DNA of 56,576 nt from an uncultured Methylococcaceae bacterium (GTDB taxonomy: Bacteria; Pseudomonadota; Gammaproteobacteria; Methylococcales; Methylomonadaceae). The DNA is taken from positions 1 to 56,576 of the forward strand of contig CAIVQX010000190.1 of NCBI GenBank assembly GCA_903908165.1, given 5' to 3'. Under the pieces are notes generated by a model. That model was not told the origin of the DNA. It saw nothing but the letters and a program-made list of their open reading frames with translations, and did no database searches. Positions 39,826-48,173 of the stretch are shown piece by piece. The stretch's first letter is position 1, and the number at the start of each line of letters is the position of its first letter. The position numbers and the translations under genes are program-made.

Positions 39826-41403
39826 CTAATCACTAATATTATGTAAATTTACACTTATTTTTTGGCGTTTCTGGGTAACAGATAAATCCCTCAAACGTAA
39901 TCCGACTGCCAATAATGTCGCTATATAGATGAGTAGCCCTATTAGAATCCATTTAAATAAATTAATAACTCTCTCTGATAAGCTCCATTGATTCCACCAA
40001 CTAACATCAACCCAATAATAAAGCGCTAATGACATAGCTGTACTGGCCAAAAAAACACGAAAACAAAATAGCCCCCACCCACTGACGGGGCGATAAACCT
40101 TTTCTTGCAAAATTTTTATTAATAATAAAATTGTATTAAAAAAAGCCCCCAACGAAGTTGCCAAAGCCAGTCCTGCATGAGCAAAAGGAAAAACCAACGC
40201 AATATCTAAAAGCAAACTGACTACCATTGCATAAAGACCGTAACGAACTGGCGTTTTCATATCCTGTCTGGCCGAAAAACCTGGCACCAAAACCTTGATC
40301 ATGACATAACCCAATAAGCCAATCGAATACGCCCTCAAACTCATTGCTGAATAATGAACATCTCTCGAGCTAAACTCATTATACTGAAATAGCGTTGAGA
40401 GCATAGGCTCCGCCAGCAACACCAAACCTATAGTCGCAGGCATGCATACCAATAAAACAAGACGTAAACTCCAATCCAGTACATTTGAAAAAGCAATCGC
40501 ATCTTCTAACGCATGATCTTTTGCTAACTTCGGCAAAATAACAGCACCCAGCGCTAGCCCCAATATCCCCAAGGGGAATTCCACCAAACGATCGGAATAA
40601 TATAACCAAGAAACGCTGCCTACCGCTAAAAAAGAGGCTATCAATGTATCCAGTAATAAATTAATCTGTGTGACAGATACACTAAAAATCGCCGGAGCCA
40701 TCAGACCAATAATTTTTTTTACACCCGGATCATTAAATCTTAACCTACACCTTGGCATCATTCTCAACGCTAACAATGCCGGAATCTGAAACAATAACTG
40801 AACAACCCCACCCGCAAAAACACCCCATGCCAACGCTACAACCGGCTCATCCATAACTGGCGCAAGCCAAACTGCCGCTCCAATCATACAAATATTAAGA
40901 AAAACCGGTGTTAAAGCAGGGACAGCAAACTTGCCATATGCATTCAATATAGCTCCAGCAAAAGCTACCAAACCTATAAACAACAAATATGGAAAAGTAA
41001 TTCTTAACATAATTACTGCCAACTCATGCTCGGTTCCCTGCCAATCAAATCCAGGAGCCATTAGTAAAATAAGTAAAGGTGCTACCAACACACCTACCAC
41101 ACTAATCAGCATCAAAATTAACGTCAAAGCACCAGCAGTCCTATCTATAAACAACTTTAGTGCTACTTTACTGCCTTGCTCTTTGTAATCACTGAGAACA
41201 GGTACAAAAGCATGCGCGAACGCCCCTTCTGCAAACAAGCGCCGAAAAAAATTAGGTATTTTGAATGCGACAAAAAAAGCATCAGTCGCCGCATTGACAC
41301 CAAAAATACGCGCGATTAACATATCACGAATAAAGCCTAAAATACGCGAGACCAACGTCATACTTCCCACAATGACCGTTGATTTAAAAAGCTGGTGACT
41401 CAA
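39826..41403 (-). CDS. murJ: MurJ, lipid II flippase
   Basis: 525 residues from TTG 41403 (E. coli 511), with about 14 membrane segments. Family blocks: SMTLVSRILGFIRDMLIARI, ATDAFFVAFKIPNFFRRLFA and EGAFAHAFVPVLSDYK. MurJ flips lipid-linked peptidoglycan precursor across the inner membrane. The open frame extends to 41463, but GGAG five bases before TTG 41403 and alignment of SHQLFKSTVIVGSMTLV with the E. coli N-terminus favour the shorter form. It is divergent from rpsT, as in many gammaproteobacteria. Confidence 0.96.
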   Translation of the reverse strand: MSHQLFKSTVIVGSMTLVSRILGFIRDMLIARIFGVNAATDAFFVAFKIPNFFRRLFAEGAFAHAFVPVLSDYKEQGSKVALKLFIDRTAGALTLILMLISVVGVLVAPLLILLMAPGFDWQGTEHELAVIMLRITFPYLLFIGLVAFAGAILNAYGKFAVPALTPVFLNICMIGAAVWLAPVMDEPVVALAWGVFAGGVVQLLFQIPALLALRMMPRCRLRFNDPGVKKIIGLMAPAIFSVSVTQINLLLDTLIASFLAVGSVSWLYYSDRLVEFPLGILGLALGAVILPKLAKDHALEDAIAFSNVLDWSLRLVLLVCMPATIGLVLLAEPMLSTLFQYNEFSSRDVHYSAMSLRAYSIGLLGYVMIKVLVPGFSARQDMKTPVRYGLYAMVVSLLLDIALVFPFAHAGLALATSLGAFFNTILLLIKILQEKVYRPVSGWGLFCFRVFLASTAMSLALYYWVDVSWWNQWSLSERVINLFKWILIGLLIYIATLLAVGLRLRDLSVTQKRQKISVNLHNISD

Positions 41404-41430
41404 AGCGACTCCATCTAAATAATGTTTAAG

Positions 41431-41459
41431 TTGACAATAATAACATTTAAAAAGATAAT
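41431..41459 (+). promoter_or_regulatory. Near-consensus sigma-70 promoter for rpsT
   Basis: A perfect -35 TTGACA (41431-41436), a 17-base spacer and a -10 GATAAT (41454-41459, five of six matches) lie 38 bases before the rpsT ATG. This is the strength expected for a ribosomal-protein gene. Confidence 0.85.
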
Positions 41460-41497
41460 ACAAGGCTATTTAACTAATTCTAATACATTGAGACACT

Positions 41498-41761
41498 ATG
41501 GCTAATACAGCACAAGCTAAAAAACGCGCGAAACAAGCGGAAAAAAGCCGTATTCGCAACGCAGGACAACGTAGCAACCTACGAACATTTGTAAAGAAAG
41601 TTATTGCCGCTGTTAACGCAGGCGATAAAGAAAAAGCACAAGCAGCCTACCAAATTGTAGTGCCCATCATTGATTCCGCAGTTAACAAAGGCATTATTCA
41701 TAAAAATAAAGCGGCACGCGGCAAGAGCAGACTCAATTCAAAAGTAAAAGCTATTGCTTAG
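41498..41761 (+). CDS. rpsT: 30S ribosomal protein S20
   Basis: 87 residues, as in E. coli. It is Lys/Ala-rich with the family opening [18 protein letters not shown] and the ending [18 protein letters not shown]20 binds 16S rRNA early in 30S assembly. The start is ATG, unlike the inefficient UUG start of E. coli rpsT. The gene stands alone between its own promoter and a strong terminator, divergent from murJ. Confidence 0.99.
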   Translation: MANTAQAKKRAKQAEKSRIRNAGQRSNLRTFVKKVIAAVNAGDKEKAQAAYQIVVPIIDSAVNKGIIHKNKAARGKSRLNSKVKAIA

Positions 41762-41785
41762 TTAATTTAGCCTTTTATTTAATTT

Positions 41786-41816
41786 AAAAACCGGACCTTT
41801 AAGTCCGGTTTTTTTT
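41786..41816 (+). terminator. Bidirectional terminator between rpsT and the ABC operon
   Basis: AACCGGAC and GTCCGGTT form a perfect 8-bp stem (11 with the flanking A-T pairs) with a six-base loop. A run of T follows on the plus strand and the matching run of A precedes it, so it can stop both rpsT and the convergent ABC-transporter transcript. Confidence 0.9.
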
Positions 41817-41839
41817 GCTTAAAAATATTAACCACTCAC

Positions 41840-42580
41840 TTACAGCAACTGTTTTATCTCAGGATAATCATTTAATAATTGCTGACGAAACACTTCGACC
41901 ACGCCTTCGTTATGGCGCCCAGCTCTCGGAATAGTCACCGCAATCTCACTAACAACAGTCATAGGTCTGGCCGATAAAAAAATAATCCTATCTGCCAATG
42001 TGATTGCTTCTCGTAAATCATGCGTCACAAACAACACCGTATGTGGACGGTTACACCACAATTTTACCAATAGTTCCCTTACCTGCCGCGCTGTTGGCGC
42101 ATCCAGTGATACAAATGGCTCATCCATGAGTAACACATCAGGCTCTATTGCAAAAGCACGAATAATTGATACCCTACGACTCATTCCTAACGACAAGCGT
42201 TCCGGATAAACCTGCTGTGCCTCTGTTAACTGCATCACCCCCAGTAATTCATCAACGATAGTGGAAGAGTGCCCACTATTCATTACTAGTTCTATATTTT
42301 CCCGTACCGTTCTCCAAGGTAACAAACGTGGATTCTGAAAAATATAGCCGATTTTAGAGTCCGTCTCATTACAGCCAACTGTAATTTCCCCCTCATAATC
42401 CTCATCCAACTCAGCAATTAGATTTAATAAGGTCGTTTTACCACTACCCGAAGGTCCTACCAAACAAACAAACTCACCTGAATCAATCGAGAATTGAAGG
42501 TTTTTAATGGCCAAGTTCTCACCTGCTTTCCCTATAGCAGGAAAAATTTTGCAGTGGATATTGATGTCAATAGCACTCAT
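41840..42580 (-). CDS. ABC transporter ATP-binding protein, NitT/TauT type
   Basis: 246 residues. Walker A is GPSGSGKT (42-49), the Q-loop Gln82, Walker B LLMDEP (150-155) and the H-loop VTHDLREA. The signature reads LSLGM (129-133) instead of LSGGQ, a variant in which the second glycine is lost. The start is ATG 42580: AGGTGG lies five bases ahead and the ATG overlaps the permease stop (ATGA). It would energise the importer formed with the two upstream genes. The substrate class (nitrate, sulfonate, taurine or other) cannot be read from the sequence. Confidence 0.92.
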   Translation of the reverse strand: MSAIDINIHCKIFPAIGKAGENLAIKNLQFSIDSGEFVCLVGPSGSGKTTLLNLIAELDEDYEGEITVGCNETDSKIGYIFQNPRLLPWRTVRENIELVMNSGHSSTIVDELLGVMQLTEAQQVYPERLSLGMSRRVSIIRAFAIEPDVLLMDEPFVSLDAPTARQVRELLVKLWCNRPHTVLFVTHDLREAITLADRIIFLSARPMTVVSEIAVTIPRAGRHNEGVVEVFRQQLLNDYPEIKQLL

Positions 42581-43323
42581 CGACGCCACCTCAATGATTT
42601 TTTATCCAGCGGCTTTAATATCATTAATTCTATCAACTGAATGATCGCAACAAAAGCTATCGTATAAGCCAAAATACTGGCCACATCAAATAGTTGAAAA
42701 AATAAATGTAATTGATAGCCCATACCATTGCTACGGCCCAACAACTCAACAACTAAAATAATTTTCCATATTAAGGCCAAACCAGATCGCGTTGCCGCCA
42801 TCACAAAAGGATGTAGTTGTGGCCAGATGACATGGACCAACATCTTACGGGCGCTAAAGTGAAAACTACACCCCATTTCCAATAAGTCTTGATCCAACCT
42901 CCGCGTACCTTCCCTGATTGTCACAATAACATTGGGCAATTTGTTCACTACAACAGCCAAGATAGCAGCCGACTCAACCAATCCGAACCAAACATAACAC
43001 AAGATAATAGTTACTAGCGCTGGTACATTCAAAAAAATAACTAACCAATTATCAAAAAAAGCATCCAGTTTTTTATTACGCCCCAAGGCAATACCTATTG
43101 CACAACCCAAGAACATGGCAATAGAAAAACTAGCCAACAATCGGAGCAAAGTAACTCCCATATGATAAGGCAGCTGACCTGAAACAGATTCCAACCAAAA
43201 CACTGTTGCCACTGTTGCCGGAGTGGGTAAAAGATTATTATTAAGATAAATTGCCAATGCTTGCCATACAGCTAACAAAACCAGCAAGGACAAAACCGGC
43301 ATCGTTCTTTTCAAATACCTCAA
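42577..43323 (-). CDS. ABC transporter permease, NitT/TauT type
   Basis: 248 residues with about six membrane segments. The EAA loop appears as DLLEMGCSFHFSARKMLVHVIWPQ (key residues E, G and the final P). VWQALAIYLNNNLLPTPATV is the usual N-terminal block. It starts at TTG 43323, one base after the binding-protein stop; the downstream ATG 43302 would remove the basic RYLKR that typically precedes the first membrane helix, so TTG is preferred. It is tightly coupled to both partner genes. Confidence 0.9.
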   Translation of the reverse strand: MRYLKRTMPVLSLLVLLAVWQALAIYLNNNLLPTPATVATVFWLESVSGQLPYHMGVTLLRLLASFSIAMFLGCAIGIALGRNKKLDAFFDNWLVIFLNVPALVTIILCYVWFGLVESAAILAVVVNKLPNVIVTIREGTRRLDQDLLEMGCSFHFSARKMLVHVIWPQLHPFVMAATRSGLALIWKIILVVELLGRSNGMGYQLHLFFQLFDVASILAYTIAFVAIIQLIELMILKPLDKKSLRWRR

Positions 43324-43324
43324 G

Positions 43325-44290
43325 TTATTCTATCGCCCAAAAAGTGCCTGGCTGCAGATTTTCTGATTGTACGGTCAAGCGATTATTACTGACAGCCCGT
43401 AACAACGTATAAATTTGCCTCGCCGCTTTTTGTTCTTTTTCACCCCATTCCACTACAACCCCTTCGCAATAACGCTGACGGAGCTTGCTTCGCGTCAGCA
43501 CATCGTCAGCATGCAACAAAGGCAATACTTTTTGCCAAGCTTGCTCGCTTGTACATAAACTGTTTTTTGCTTGCTTGCTCGCCTTAAAAAAACTGATAAT
43601 CGCTTGCTGATTTTTTTCAGCCCAGCTTTGCCTAAACACATAACCGATACTAGGTACATTTTCAGTTACACCTAAACCTTTCAAAAGTCCTCTGCCATCA
43701 ATCAACTGCCGATATCCCTGTGCCTCAAGTCTAGCCGCAAAATGCCAGTACGTTAGCACTGCATCAACACGCTTTTGTTTGATTTGTTCATTGATTAAAG
43801 GTGGCGCACCTACTATTTTCTCTACCGATTCATTCAAGTTCAACCGCTCTTTTTGCCCTAAAGCTTGTAATAGCAACCAGTTTTTATCCAATTCACTACC
43901 AGCAATACCCAACCGTTTACCCTTAAGATTAGCTATGGAATGGATAGGGCTATTATCGGCTACCATCAACGCACCCGTGGTAGTTGAATAGGGGTAAAAA
44001 GTAAAATCAGCACCGGTAGCTCTAAGGCTAGACACCCATACCCAATCAGAAACGATCATATCCACCGCGCCTGACTGCAATGCAATCTTACCCGCTTCTG
44101 CTGTCGCCAGTGGCTGCAAGTGTAGCTCAAAATCAGCGGATTGTAGTTGTGGGTTATCTTGTAAAATTCGCAATTCCCATTCTAAGGTACCAGTCGCTTG
44201 AACACCAATACGAATTGTAGTTTTTTCTACAGCAAAACTATTGTTTGAGAGCCATAAAAAAAAACCTAAAAAAAAGACTTTAAACTTCAT
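43325..44290 (-). CDS. ABC transporter periplasmic substrate-binding protein, NitT/TauT type
   Basis: 321 residues. The signal peptide (MKFKVFFLGFFLWL core, cut after about SFA-VE) predicts periplasmic location. The SBP_bac/NMT1-like fold is recognisable: TIRIGVQATGTLEWELRIL, then AVDMIVSDWVWVSSLRATG, GALMVADNSPIHSIANLKGK and AVLTYWHFAARLEAQGY. It is the first gene of the three-gene importer. Two Cys residues near the C-terminus (in SLCTSEQ and RYCEG) may form a disulfide. The ligand is unknown. Confidence 0.88.
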   Translation of the reverse strand: MKFKVFFLGFFLWLSNNSFAVEKTTIRIGVQATGTLEWELRILQDNPQLQSADFELHLQPLATAEAGKIALQSGAVDMIVSDWVWVSSLRATGADFTFYPYSTTTGALMVADNSPIHSIANLKGKRLGIAGSELDKNWLLLQALGQKERLNLNESVEKIVGAPPLINEQIKQKRVDAVLTYWHFAARLEAQGYRQLIDGRGLLKGLGVTENVPSIGYVFRQSWAEKNQQAIISFFKASKQAKNSLCTSEQAWQKVLPLLHADDVLTRSKLRQRYCEGVVVEWGEKEQKAARQIYTLLRAVSNNRLTVQSENLQPGTFWAIE

Positions 44291-44367
44291 ACAAATTATC
44301 TCAACACATAAACGTCATATTCTATAGAGTTCAAGAGAGAATGTTTAGATTATTATATAACATGCTA

Positions 44368-44417
44368 ATTATCACTTAATATCAGCTAGGACTTTAGCGC
44401 AACTAGTATGTGATAAT
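44368..44417. promoter_or_regulatory. Inverted repeat in the ABC importer/PepSY divergent promoter region
   Basis: ATTATCAC (44368-44375) and GTGATAAT (44410-44417) are a perfect 8-bp inverted repeat with a 34-base spacer, in the 155-base gap shared by the two divergent units. GATAAT is also the hexamer from which Fur boxes are built, but a full 19-bp Fur box is not present. Operator function is inferred. Confidence 0.35.
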
Positions 44418-44445
44418 ATTGGTTTAACCGCTTATCAATGCCTTA

Positions 44446-45774
44446 ATGCGAAAACCTATCTTCCGCTTACCTACAAAGCCAACTTGGCTTAAGGTTCACC
44501 TCTATTTAGCGCTTAGCGTTGGCTTGTTTTTTGCTCTAATGGGAATTACTGGCAGCATAAGTCTTTACCGAGAAGAAATAGATGGGCTACTCAATCCACA
44601 ACTGATTATCGAAAAACCGCAAGGTAACTATCAGTCGCTAGATAAAATCATGGCATCAGTGCATGCTGCACATCCAACCCGTTACGGTTCATGGACATTA
44701 GAAATGCCCAACTCTCCTCAAGGCATGATAACCGCATGGTATGAAAAACCGACAGAAACATTTTTTGAACTTTATGCGCCCTTAATGGTATCAGTAAATC
44801 CTTATACCAGTGAGGTTGTAATGAGTCGCTTTTGGGGCAAAACGGCTACAACTTGGTTGCTTGATTTACATACACAATTTAGATTAGATCGTTTTGGCTG
44901 GAACGCCGTCGGTATGTTAGGAGGGCTATTATTTATTTCTTGTGGTTCAGGACTTTATTTATGGTGGCCGGGACTTAAGGCAGTAACCGAAACATTTAAA
45001 ATTCGGCACAAAGCTGGCTTGATGCAATTTACTTTTGATATACACCGTTGCTTAGGTGCACTTAATGCTACCGCCTTGCTACTATTAGCCTTCACAGGTT
45101 TTTTCCTAAGTTATCCTAGTTTACTGGAAACCTTAACAAGCTCATCCGGCATGGAGCATGGGCAAACTGGACGAACGATTACCAGCTCAGCCATTCCTAA
45201 TAATCACCCAACAGGCTTGCAAGCCGCTTTTTTCGTTGCACAAGGCGCCTTTCCAAAAGCTAAATTAAGAAGACTCTCTACTCCAACCGGTGATACAGGA
45301 ATTTATCGCATCAACTTTAGACAAAGCAGCGAAATTAATCAACGACATCCGTTTACGAGCGTATGGGTCGACCGCTGGAGTGGTCAAGTTAAAGAAGTCA
45401 GGAATCCCAATAAGTTTACCTTAGGCGAAACTTTTGCTTCTTGGATATGGCCATTACATACGGGAGAAGCTCTCGGCAAAAATGGTAAGTTTATTTGGTT
45501 TCTAGCAGGATTAAGTCTTTTTATGCTTTATGTGAGTGGCTTAATGAGGTGGCTATGTCGCATCAGGCTGATTAAAAATCGTAATGTAAGCTTTAAAGCA
45601 ATGCATACCTTTCTCAATAGACTTGGAAAAATCAGCTACTGTGTCATTTTAAAAATCTTCATACTGATCAAGTTACTAGCACAAAGATTGTACACATACC
45701 TTTTGAAGGCCTATTTTATCTCATCAATTTCGATGAAAAAACTCACTTATTACTTTTTAATAATCAAAAAATAA
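44446..45774 (+). CDS. PepSY-associated transmembrane protein (putative periplasmic/iron reductase-like)
   Basis: 442 residues. Opening WLKVHLYLALSVGLFFALMG and GSISLYREEID, then WLLDLHTQFRLDRFG, FDIHRCLGALNATALLLLAFTG and WPLHTGEALG, mark the PepSY_TM family with four membrane segments and conserved histidines. In studied relatives such as FoxB these histidines bind heme and the protein reduces ferric-siderophores. The last roughly 80 residues after the final typical segment form an unusual basic and hydrophobic tail. The gene is divergent from the ABC importer. Iron-related function is inferred from the family. Confidence 0.82.
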   Translation: MRKPIFRLPTKPTWLKVHLYLALSVGLFFALMGITGSISLYREEIDGLLNPQLIIEKPQGNYQSLDKIMASVHAAHPTRYGSWTLEMPNSPQGMITAWYEKPTETFFELYAPLMVSVNPYTSEVVMSRFWGKTATTWLLDLHTQFRLDRFGWNAVGMLGGLLFISCGSGLYLWWPGLKAVTETFKIRHKAGLMQFTFDIHRCLGALNATALLLLAFTGFFLSYPSLLETLTSSSGMEHGQTGRTITSSAIPNNHPTGLQAAFFVAQGAFPKAKLRRLSTPTGDTGIYRINFRQSSEINQRHPFTSVWVDRWSGQVKEVRNPNKFTLGETFASWIWPLHTGEALGKNGKFIWFLAGLSLFMLYVSGLMRWLCRIRLIKNRNVSFKAMHTFLNRLGKISYCVILKIFILIKLLAQRLYTYLLKAYFISSISMKKLTYYFLIIKK

Positions 45775-45797
45775 ACACTTATCTACTATAACATCAC

Positions 45798-45839
45798 AAA
45801 GGAAAAGAAACGAAGAACAAGCTTCGCTTCCTTTCCTTT
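45798..45839. terminator. Long hairpin between convergent PepSY and winged-helix genes
   Basis: AAAGGAAAAGAAACGAAG and CTTCGCTTCCTTTCCTTT pair over 16 of 18 positions with a six-base loop. It fills the gap between two convergent genes and probably acts as a two-way terminator, although no long T run follows. Confidence 0.55.
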
Positions 45840-45847
45840 GACCGAAT

Positions 45848-46045
45848 TTATTTCAACGACAACGTTTCGGTACGACCTACCATTTCAAATATCAACTTGT
45901 CCTCTTTAAGCAACCAGCCAATTGCACGCTGTACATCATTTTTATTAAGCCCAGTTTCATTCGTTATTTTTGTAACACTGGCAGAACCATTTTTATCCAA
46001 ATAACGCCAGACCTGACCCGCCGCATCATCAATTTTATTTTGCAT
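45848..46045 (-). CDS. Small winged-helix protein (DUF2582 family)
   Basis: 65 residues forming a single winged helix-turn-helix: AGQVWRYLDKNGSASVTKI, then ETGLNKNDVQRAIGWLLKED. The DUF2582 family contains small proteins of this type with no defined function; a nucleic-acid-binding role is inferred from the fold. It follows minE by 34 bases on the same strand and may be read through from the min operon. Confidence 0.82.
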   Translation of the reverse strand: MQNKIDDAAGQVWRYLDKNGSASVTKITNETGLNKNDVQRAIGWLLKEDKLIFEMVGRTETLSLK

Positions 46046-46079
46046 CTTAGAATACCCGTATCACTATAAATAAAAGTTA

Positions 46080-46346
46080 TTAACTATTTTTGGCTTGCAT
46101 ATCTGGTAATACTATATTTAATTCAAGCGTTTCTTGCTTGTCATCCTGTTCAAAACTAACAGAAATGGCATCTTCACTAACATTCACATATTTGCGTATA
46201 ACTTCCAATAATTCTTTTTGTAATTTTGGCAAATAAGAAGGTTGATTAATTGAAGTCCGCTCATGAGCAACCAAGATCTGTAATCTTTCTTTTGCCAAAG
46301 AGGCTGAACTAACTTTAGATGATCTGAAATAATCTAATAAACTCAT
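46080..46346 (-). CDS. minE: MinE, cell-division topological specificity factor
   Basis: 88 residues, as in E. coli. The N-terminal membrane-targeting helix is MSLLDYFRSSK, the MinD-contact helix lies within KERLQILVAHERTS, and the C-terminal dimerisation region contains LQKELLEVIRKYV. MinE stimulates MinD ATPase and drives pole-to-pole oscillation. The ATG overlaps the minD stop by one base. Confidence 0.97.
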   Translation of the reverse strand: MSLLDYFRSSKVSSASLAKERLQILVAHERTSINQPSYLPKLQKELLEVIRKYVNVSEDAISVSFEQDDKQETLELNIVLPDMQAKNS

Positions 46347-47155
46347 TAATTACCCCCAAAAAGTTTCCTAAAAAACCCTTTATCATTATCTATAAAACGA
46401 TGAGGTATATCTTCACCTAAATAACGGTCAACAATGTCTGCATAGGCTTGACCTGCATCGCTCTTGTCATTAAGAATGACAGGCATTCCGGAATTTGATG
46501 CATTTAATACTGACTTTGATTCTGGAATAACCCCTAACAAATGTAATGACAAAATATCTTGCACATCTTCTACGCTAAGCATTTCACCTAACTTCACTCT
46601 TTCAGGTGAATAACGCGTTAACAGCAGGTACTCTTTGATGGGCTCTTCGTTCTGTTCGGCCCTGCGTGATTTACTGGATAAAATCCCCAGCATCCGATCC
46701 GAATCACGAACTGAGGACACTTCAGGATTTGTAACAACAAAAGCATCATCTGCAAAATACATGGCCAAATGCGCACCTTTTTCAATACCGGCCGGAGAAT
46801 CACAGACTATATATTTGAAGTCTTTTTTTAATTCATCCAATATTCTTCCGACACCCTCTTGACTTAAAGCATCTTTATCACGGGTTTGTGAAGCGGGTAG
46901 AATATAAAGTAAATTACAATTTTTATCACGAATTAAAGCCTGATTTAGGGTAGCTTCTTCATTAATAACATTTACAAAATCATAAACTACACGGCGCTCA
47001 CAGCCCATGATTAAATCTAAATTGCGCAATCCTACATCAAAGTCAATGACCACTGTTTTATGACCTTTTTTTGCAAGCCCCATGGCAATGGCGGCACTTG
47101 TTGTTGTCTTACCAACACCGCCTTTACCCGATGTAACTACTATAATTCTCGCCAC
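46346..47155 (-). CDS. minD: MinD, septum-site-determining ATPase
   Basis: 269 residues (E. coli 270). The deviant Walker A motif is GKGGVGKT (residues 10-17, signature Lys11). Other conserved blocks are VIDFDVGLRNLDLIMG and the C-terminal amphipathic membrane helix GFFRKLFGGN. It starts at GTG with GGAG seven bases ahead. MinD recruits MinC to the membrane and oscillates with MinE to place the division site at mid-cell. Confidence 0.99.
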   Translation of the reverse strand: MARIIVVTSGKGGVGKTTTSAAIAMGLAKKGHKTVVIDFDVGLRNLDLIMGCERRVVYDFVNVINEEATLNQALIRDKNCNLLYILPASQTRDKDALSQEGVGRILDELKKDFKYIVCDSPAGIEKGAHLAMYFADDAFVVTNPEVSSVRDSDRMLGILSSKSRRAEQNEEPIKEYLLLTRYSPERVKLGEMLSVEDVQDILSLHLLGVIPESKSVLNASNSGMPVILNDKSDAGQAYADIVDRYLGEDIPHRFIDNDKGFFRKLFGGN

Positions 47156-47170
47156 AAATTTTCTCCGCGT

Positions 47171-47935
47171 TTAATGGTGTAATACAATTTCTTTGATGAT
47201 TAATGATTGACCCTGCAAATAAATTTGCACTGGCTTATTACGCATAGACTCATCTAAATCTTCACTGACTTTATAATTACCAGCAATGGAAATAAGTTCT
47301 GCCTGAAGATCAAAGCAGAAAATACGCGCTTCAATATTTCCCTGCACACCGGCCAAAGCTCGTCCTCTTAGTGTATTGTAAACATGAATATTACCTTCAG
47401 CGATAATTTCTGCCCCAGCACTTACTTGTGCCAAAATAACCAAATCACCTGCCGCATAAATTCTCTGTCCAGATCGTACTGGCTGAGTAATTAATGTTGT
47501 CTCTAAAACGTCCGCTTCGATTTCTACATTATCTTTTGGTGGCAATAGCACTTCTTTTTGTTTTTTACTGTCTGCAGAAATCTCACTAGAATTCCCTGAA
47601 TAAACCGGTATAAGTAACTCGAGCGCCTTTTTATTCTGCAAAATGTTTCCACCACGAACCCCTACCGGAAACAAACCCATTTTACGAATAATATCAATAA
47701 TTTTCTCAAGATTAATAAGACAACCCTGTTTATTTATTTCCTGAAGATCAATAACTAAAGGCGTATTTTTGAAGAACTCGGGAGCTAAACTGATTTTCTG
47801 TTGAAGCTTTTTTTCAATAGCATCTAAGTTATCAGTAGATAACATTAAAACGGGCAAGGAAAAAGTACTGCTCTTAAACTCAAGAGCTTGCGATGTGCTT
47901 GTTGTATGAGTTGTTTTTTTAGCGTCTGTCGACAT
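47171..47935 (-). CDS. minC: MinC, septum-site-determining inhibitor of FtsZ
   Basis: 254 residues (E. coli 231), with a slightly long linker. The N-terminal FtsZ-binding domain (about 14-115) is followed by a Lys/Glu-rich linker and the C-terminal beta-helix dimer and MinD-binding domain (VRSGQRIYAAGDLVILAQVS, GRALAGVQGN, AELISIAGNY). It begins the minC-minD-minE operon. The 238 bases upstream hold the rpsI terminator and a repeated AT-rich palindromic motif but no gene. Confidence 0.96.
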   Translation of the reverse strand: MSTDAKKTTHTTSTSQALEFKSSTFSLPVLMLSTDNLDAIEKKLQQKISLAPEFFKNTPLVIDLQEINKQGCLINLEKIIDIIRKMGLFPVGVRGGNILQNKKALELLIPVYSGNSSEISADSKKQKEVLLPPKDNVEIEADVLETTLITQPVRSGQRIYAAGDLVILAQVSAGAEIIAEGNIHVYNTLRGRALAGVQGNIEARIFCFDLQAELISIAGNYKVSEDLDESMRNKPVQIYLQGQSLIIKEIVLHH

Positions 47936-47984
47936 CTTTGTAAATAATTGGTGGCTTAGTTATATAGAACCGCTAATAAGATCA

Positions 47985-48072
47985 TATTTTCTAATAGAAA
48001 ATAAGTTAATTAACACTCTAACTAACTTAATATCTCATTAATGATGAAAATTATAACTCTATTAGAAAATAA
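47985..48072. repeat. Repeated CTA(A/T)TAGAAAATAA motif upstream of minC
   Basis: CTAATAGAAAATAA (47991-48004) and CTATTAGAAAATAA (48059-48072) are a 13-of-14 direct repeat. The first copy sits within TATTTTCT-AAT-AGAAAATA (47985-48003), an 8-bp inverted repeat. The location suggests a promoter or operator for the min operon, but the composition is so AT-rich that chance is possible. Confidence 0.35.
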
Positions 48073-48093
48073 TTCTGGATTTATTTAGCCCAT

Positions 48094-48126
48094 AAAAAAA
48101 GGCCCCATCCTTTCGAATGCGACCTT
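48094..48126 (-). terminator. Intrinsic terminator downstream of rplM-rpsI
   Basis: On the minus strand AAGGTC pairs with GGCCTT (one G-T), then CATTC pairs with GGATG (one G-T) across a one-base mismatch, closed by a GAAA tetraloop. Seven T residues follow. It ends the rplM-rpsI transcript before minC. Confidence 0.85.
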
Positions 48127-48173
48127 TTAGGTGTTATTTTAATTAACTACTATTAGAAGTCAAAAATAAATAA

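Noticed and set aside
41840-45774. Calling the importer a taurine, nitrate or lanthanide transporter
   Set aside because: The sequences place it only in the broad NitT/TauT class; no neighbouring metabolic gene identifies the substrate.
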